NCBI GenBank assembly: GCA_030680655.1 | Contig: JAUXUZ010000466.1 | Location: 1-8,986 of the forward strand | Reading direction: 5' to 3' | DNA length: 8,986 bases | DNA from: Phycisphaerales bacterium | GTDB taxonomy: Bacteria > Planctomycetota > Phycisphaerae > Phycisphaerales > UBA1924 | Part shown: positions 6,478 through 8,986 of the stretch, piece after piece | Position numbering within the stretch: the stretch's first letter is position 1 | Layout: each line of letters opens with the position of its first letter | Position numbers and translations under genes: made by a program | The notes under the pieces: generated by a model | What the model was told of the DNA's origin: nothing | The model's input: the letters and a program-made list of their open reading frames with translations, nothing else | The model's database searches: none

Positions 6478-7047
6478 ATGAAGAACATCGTTATGCTCGC
6501 TGCGCTCGCTGGTACGTCGTCGGTCGCGATGGCCAACCACGTGCTGACGGTCGATCTGTCCGTGCTGAACCAGGTCACCATCACCGCCACGACGAATCTG
6601 TCGGCCGCTACGGCGTCGGGCAGCACCGGCACCGGTTTCTACTTGGCCAACTTCTTCAACACGAACGGCTCGCTCTCGTCGACGGGTGTTGCCGGCAACA
6701 GCCTCACAACGTTCAATAACCCCTCGGACGGCACGCCCCTGCTCTTCCGTGGTGGAACGAGTGACCCCGGCCTCAACGTCTGGAGCTACTCCACCGCCGG
6801 AACGTCCACCTTCACCGCCGGCACCCAGGCCTTCGCCGGCTCGGGCACGTGGAACGTCAGCGCGGCCGTGTACGCCCTGTTCGCCAACGCGAACACCAGC
6901 GGCAACATCTTCTTCCCCGCTGACACGGCCGACGATATCACGCCCAGCACGGCGCTGATCGGCACGTACTCGGTTGTCCCCACCCCGGGCGCGGCCGCGA
7001 TGCTCGGCCTCGGCGGCCTGGCTGCCCTCCGTCGCCGTCGCGCCTGA
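6478..7047 (+). CDS. Small exported protein with PEP-CTERM-like (PTPG) sorting tail
   Basis: This 189-residue secreted protein has no recognised enzymatic domain. Residues 1-19 form a signal peptide (Lys2, hydrophobic core, cleavage after AMA at 17-19). The mature part is rich in Thr, Ser, Ala, Gly and Asn with alternating hydrophobic residues, which suggests a beta-rich extracellular domain. The tail is PTPG (168-171), a hydrophobic stretch (172-184) and RRRR (185-188), the same sorting signal as the larger exported protein upstream. The two coding ends are also alike in nucleotides, including the same Arg-codon block before the stop. The body shows no clear similarity to the first protein. 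The gene stands alone: a structured leader precedes it and an intrinsic terminator follows. The ATG at 6478 is fixed by the ribosome binding site and signal peptide. A surface or matrix role is likely from the tail; a specific function cannot be given. Confidence 0.86.
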   Translation: MKNIVMLAALAGTSSVAMANHVLTVDLSVLNQVTITATTNLSAATASGSTGTGFYLANFFNTNGSLSSTGVAGNSLTTFNNPSDGTPLLFRGGTSDPGLNVWSYSTAGTSTFTAGTQAFAGSGTWNVSAAVYALFANANTSGNIFFPADTADDITPSTALIGTYSVVPTPGAAAMLGLGGLAALRRRRA

Positions 7048-7062
7048 TCGATCGTCGATCAG
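7044..7062 (+). repeat. Perfect inverted repeat across the stop codon
   Basis: CTGATCGA and TCGATCAG form an 8-bp perfect stem around a TCG loop. The TGA stop codon (7045-7047) is inside the left arm. It is separate from the true terminator 29 bp downstream and has no T run. Confidence 0.6.
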
Positions 7063-7090
7063 TCCGGCAGTGAATCACATGTAGGTACCA

Positions 7091-7123
7091 GCCGCCCGGA
7101 GCGATCCGGGCGGCTGCTTTTTT
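7091..7123 (+). terminator. Intrinsic terminator of the second PEP-CTERM-like gene
   Basis: A perfect 10-bp stem (7091-7100 with 7105-7114) with a GCGA loop is followed by TGC and six T residues. The stem core and loop are the same as in the terminator at 5644-5677. It works for plus-strand transcripts only; no terminator was found for the converging phosphatase gene. Confidence 0.92.
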
Positions 7124-7186
7124 GGATGGGCCCGGTCCAAGCCGTGCACGCCAAGAGGTCGATCTCGCGCGCCGATGCGGGCGGGG

Positions 7187-8986
7187 TTAGGCCCGCACAC
7201 GCACGACGACGAGGGTGATGTCGTCGGTGGAGAGTCGCACACCCGCGAACTGGCGGATGGTCCACATCAGGTGCTCGACGATTTTCGCGGCGGGGGCGTC
7301 GGGCTCGGTGGCGAGCAGGCGGACAACCGTCTCGCGGATGCGCTGGTGGGTGAAGCGCTTGCCGTTGAAGTCGGTGGCGTCGGAGAGGCCGTCGGTGTGG
7401 GTGAGCAGCACATCCCCCGGTTTGAGCGTGTGGGTGCCCAGGTGGTAGGTCTGCGTCGCGTCGACCGCCAGGGCCATGTCACCGGTGGCGAGCTCGCGCA
7501 CGTGGATCTGGCCGTCGCCCGTGCCGGCGGAGAAGACCAGCGCGGGGTCGTGCCCGGCGGAGCAGAACGAGACGGAGAGGTCGGCGGGGTTGAGCGTGCC
7601 GGCCCAGAGTGTGACGAACTCGCTTTCAAGGGTGTCGCGGGCGGTGGCGCGGTTGAGCTGGCCCATCACGGTGTCGAGCGGCGCGCCGGTTGAGCAGAAC
7701 GCGCGGAAGCCCGAGCGCACCGACGACATGATCAAGGCCGCGGGCACACCCTTGCCCACCACATCACCCACGGCGAGCGCGAGCGAGCCGTCGCGCTCGA
7801 AGACGTCGTAGAAGTCGCCGCCGAGCTGGTAGGAGGGGACGTACCGGGCGGCGAGGTCGAAGCGGTCAAAGGCCGGGAGGGTGCGGGGCAGCATGCGCTG
7901 CTGCACGTCGGCGGCGAGCTTGAGCTGGCGGCGCATCTGCGTGTCCTGGTCGCGCAGCAGGCGGAGGCGTGCGTGGGCCAGGGCCATGGCGGCGTGGTCG
8001 GCGATGGAGCGGAGCAGGTTCATCTCGCTCTGGGTGAACTCGCGCCGCGTGCGCGAGTAGAGGCGGATGAGCCCGGCGGCGCGCCCGGCGAAGATCAGCC
8101 CGGCGGAGAGGAGCCCGACGAGCCCCTCGGCCGCGGGGCGCGAGGGGTCGGAGATGCGCGGGTCGTGCTGCAGGTCGGTCACGGCGATGACCTCGCCGCG
8201 GAGCGCAGCGCTGCGGAGCGCCCCGTCGGCGCTGAGGGGGGCGTTCTCGGCGAGCCACGCGGGCGAGAGGTTGCGCACCGCGCGGTGGGTGATCTCGCCA
8301 TCGGCGGTGTCGTCGATCACGCTGAGCGAGCCGGCGTCCATGCGCAGCACGTCGAGGGCGAGGTCGAGCGCGGCCTGGACGAGCTTGTCGGGGTCGTCGG
8401 CCTTGACCAGCAGTGACGAGAGGCGGAAGAGGGCGTCGAGCGCCTCGACGCGCTCGCGCAGGATCAGCATCCCCTCGACGTGCTCGACGCCGGTGGAGGC
8501 GAGGATGGTGACGGCGCGTTCCAGGGCGCGGCGCGAGATCGGGTCGTCGTCGTCCCACGCGGCGGGCATGGCGATGGAGCCGATGTCACCGACGCTGGTG
8601 CGGATGGGGGCGATGTAGAGCTGCACCGACGGGTCGTACGTCCGCCCGACCATCGAGAACGCGCGCACGGCCCCGGTGGTGGCGTCGACGACGCGCCAGG
8701 GCTGAGACTTGGAAGCGCTGCGGGGTGCGCCGTCGCGCTCGACGGTGGGGGCCTCGGTGGGGACGATCACCATGCCCTCAAGGTCGCGCAGCCAGACGGG
8801 CACGCCCGAGAGGCGCGAGAACTCGTCGCACATGTGCGCCAGCGAGCCGTCGGTGAGAAAATCACGGATCGACAGCCCGAGCCCGGCGAGCGAGCCGTGG
8901 GCGGTGGGGGCGGTCGGCATGGCGAACCGGGGTTCGATGATGGGCTCGGGGGAGGGCGGGGCGGCGGGGGGGGCGGAGGCGGGGGG
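7187..8986 (-). CDS. PocR-like/GAF/PP2C (SpoIIE) serine phosphatase, probably 5' partial
   Basis: A signalling phosphatase of the RsbU/SpoIIE type, which in known systems dephosphorylates a phospho-serine anti-anti-sigma factor to release stress responses. Numbering is from the ATG at 8920 (577 residues). About 14-150 resembles a PocR-type sensory domain (LSIRDFLTDGSLAHMCDEFS, then GVPVWLRDLEGMVI). About 155-325 is a GAF domain. About 326-345 is a helical linker with AADVQQRMLP, and 350-577 is the PP2C domain. The metal-binding motifs are present: GGDFYDV (367-373), GDVVGKGVPAALIM (385-398), AGHDPAL (455-461), HTDGLSDA (508-515) and STDDITL (564-570), so it should be active. There is no ribosome binding site before 8920, and the frame stays open and Pro-rich, with GC third positions, for 22 more codons to the edge. 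The true start is therefore probably outside the window; ATG 8920 is the fallback. No anti-sigma factor partner is in view. Its 3' end is duplicated at 5802-6043. Confidence 0.9.
   Translation of the reverse strand, partial: PPASAPPAAPPSPEPIIEPRFAMPTAPTAHGSLAGLGLSIRDFLTDGSLAHMCDEFSRLSGVPVWLRDLEGMVIVPTEAPTVERDGAPRSASKSQPWRVVDATTGAVRAFSMVGRTYDPSVQLYIAPIRTSVGDIGSIAMPAAWDDDDPISRRALERAVTILASTGVEHVEGMLILRERVEALDALFRLSSLLVKADDPDKLVQAALDLALDVLRMDAGSLSVIDDTADGEITHRAVRNLSPAWLAENAPLSADGALRSAALRGEVIAVTDLQHDPRISDPSRPAAEGLVGLLSAGLIFAGRAAGLIRLYSRTRREFTQSEMNLLRSIADHAAMALAHARLRLLRDQDTQMRRQLKLAADVQQRMLPRTLPAFDRFDLAARYVPSYQLGGDFYDVFERDGSLALAVGDVVGKGVPAALIMSSVRSGFRAFCSTGAPLDTVMGQLNRATARDTLESEFVTLWAGTLNPADLSVSFCSAGHDPALVFSAGTGDGQIHVRELATGDMALAVDATQTYHLGTHTLKPGDVLLTHTDGLSDATDFNGKRFTHQRIRETVVRLLATEPDAPAAKIVEHLMWTIRQFAGVRLSTDDITLVVVRVRA
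7190..7428. repeat. Right copy of the 239-bp duplicated segment
   Basis: Partner of 5805-6043, inside the 3' end of the intact phosphatase gene. The two copies are in the same orientation, 1.4 kb apart, so they could recombine and delete the second PEP-CTERM-like gene between them. Confidence 0.9.

Overview
This window looks like chromosomal DNA from a GC-rich planctomycete, most likely of the Phycisphaerae. The main evidence is two exported proteins that end in Pro-Thr-Pro-Gly, a short hydrophobic stretch and four arginines. This is the PEP-CTERM-like sorting tail I associate with that class. A TPR plus GT41 glycosyltransferase, a fused ABC-2 permease and a PP2C-type stress phosphatase fit the same background. 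The taxonomic call is an inference from these features, not from a marker gene.

Layout. Positions 1-246 (minus) hold the 5' end of a secreted protein that continues past the left edge; it resembles the start of exported formylglycine-generating-enzyme-like (SUMF1) proteins. Positions 350-2242 (minus) encode a double-length ABC-2 type permease with two homologous halves and no ATPase gene in view. A 96-bp divergent spacer separates it from a TPR/GT41 O-GlcNAc-transferase-like glycosyltransferase (2339-4132, plus). Both genes have -10-like boxes so close to their ATGs that leaderless mRNAs are likely.

The right half is a repeated arrangement. Unit 1 is a PEP-CTERM-like gene (4428-5609, plus), a strong intrinsic terminator, and the oppositely oriented 3' remnant of a SpoIIE/PP2C phosphatase gene (5802-6188). 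Unit 2 is a second, shorter PEP-CTERM-like gene (6478-7047, plus), an almost identical terminator, and an apparently intact, oppositely oriented phosphatase with PocR-like, GAF and PP2C domains (7187 to the right edge). The two phosphatase 3' ends match at about 91% over 239 nt by hand count, and then similarity stops abruptly. This points to segmental duplication or gene conversion.

The most interesting element is the 5' leader of the second PEP-CTERM-like gene (about 6364-6477). It contains four hairpins, one of them a 12-bp helix capped by a GAAA tetraloop. A 7-nt segment in the first hairpin is perfectly complementary to the Shine-Dalgarno region. Two mutually exclusive folds can therefore be drawn, one exposing and one hiding the ribosome binding site, as in a translational riboswitch. 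I could not match it to a known riboswitch class.

Functionally the genes suggest cell-surface biology (secreted, sorted proteins; a glycosyltransferase; membrane export) next to a partner-switching-type phosphatase. No operon joins them, and any shared pathway is conjecture. No RNA genes, CRISPR arrays, insertion sequences or origins were seen.
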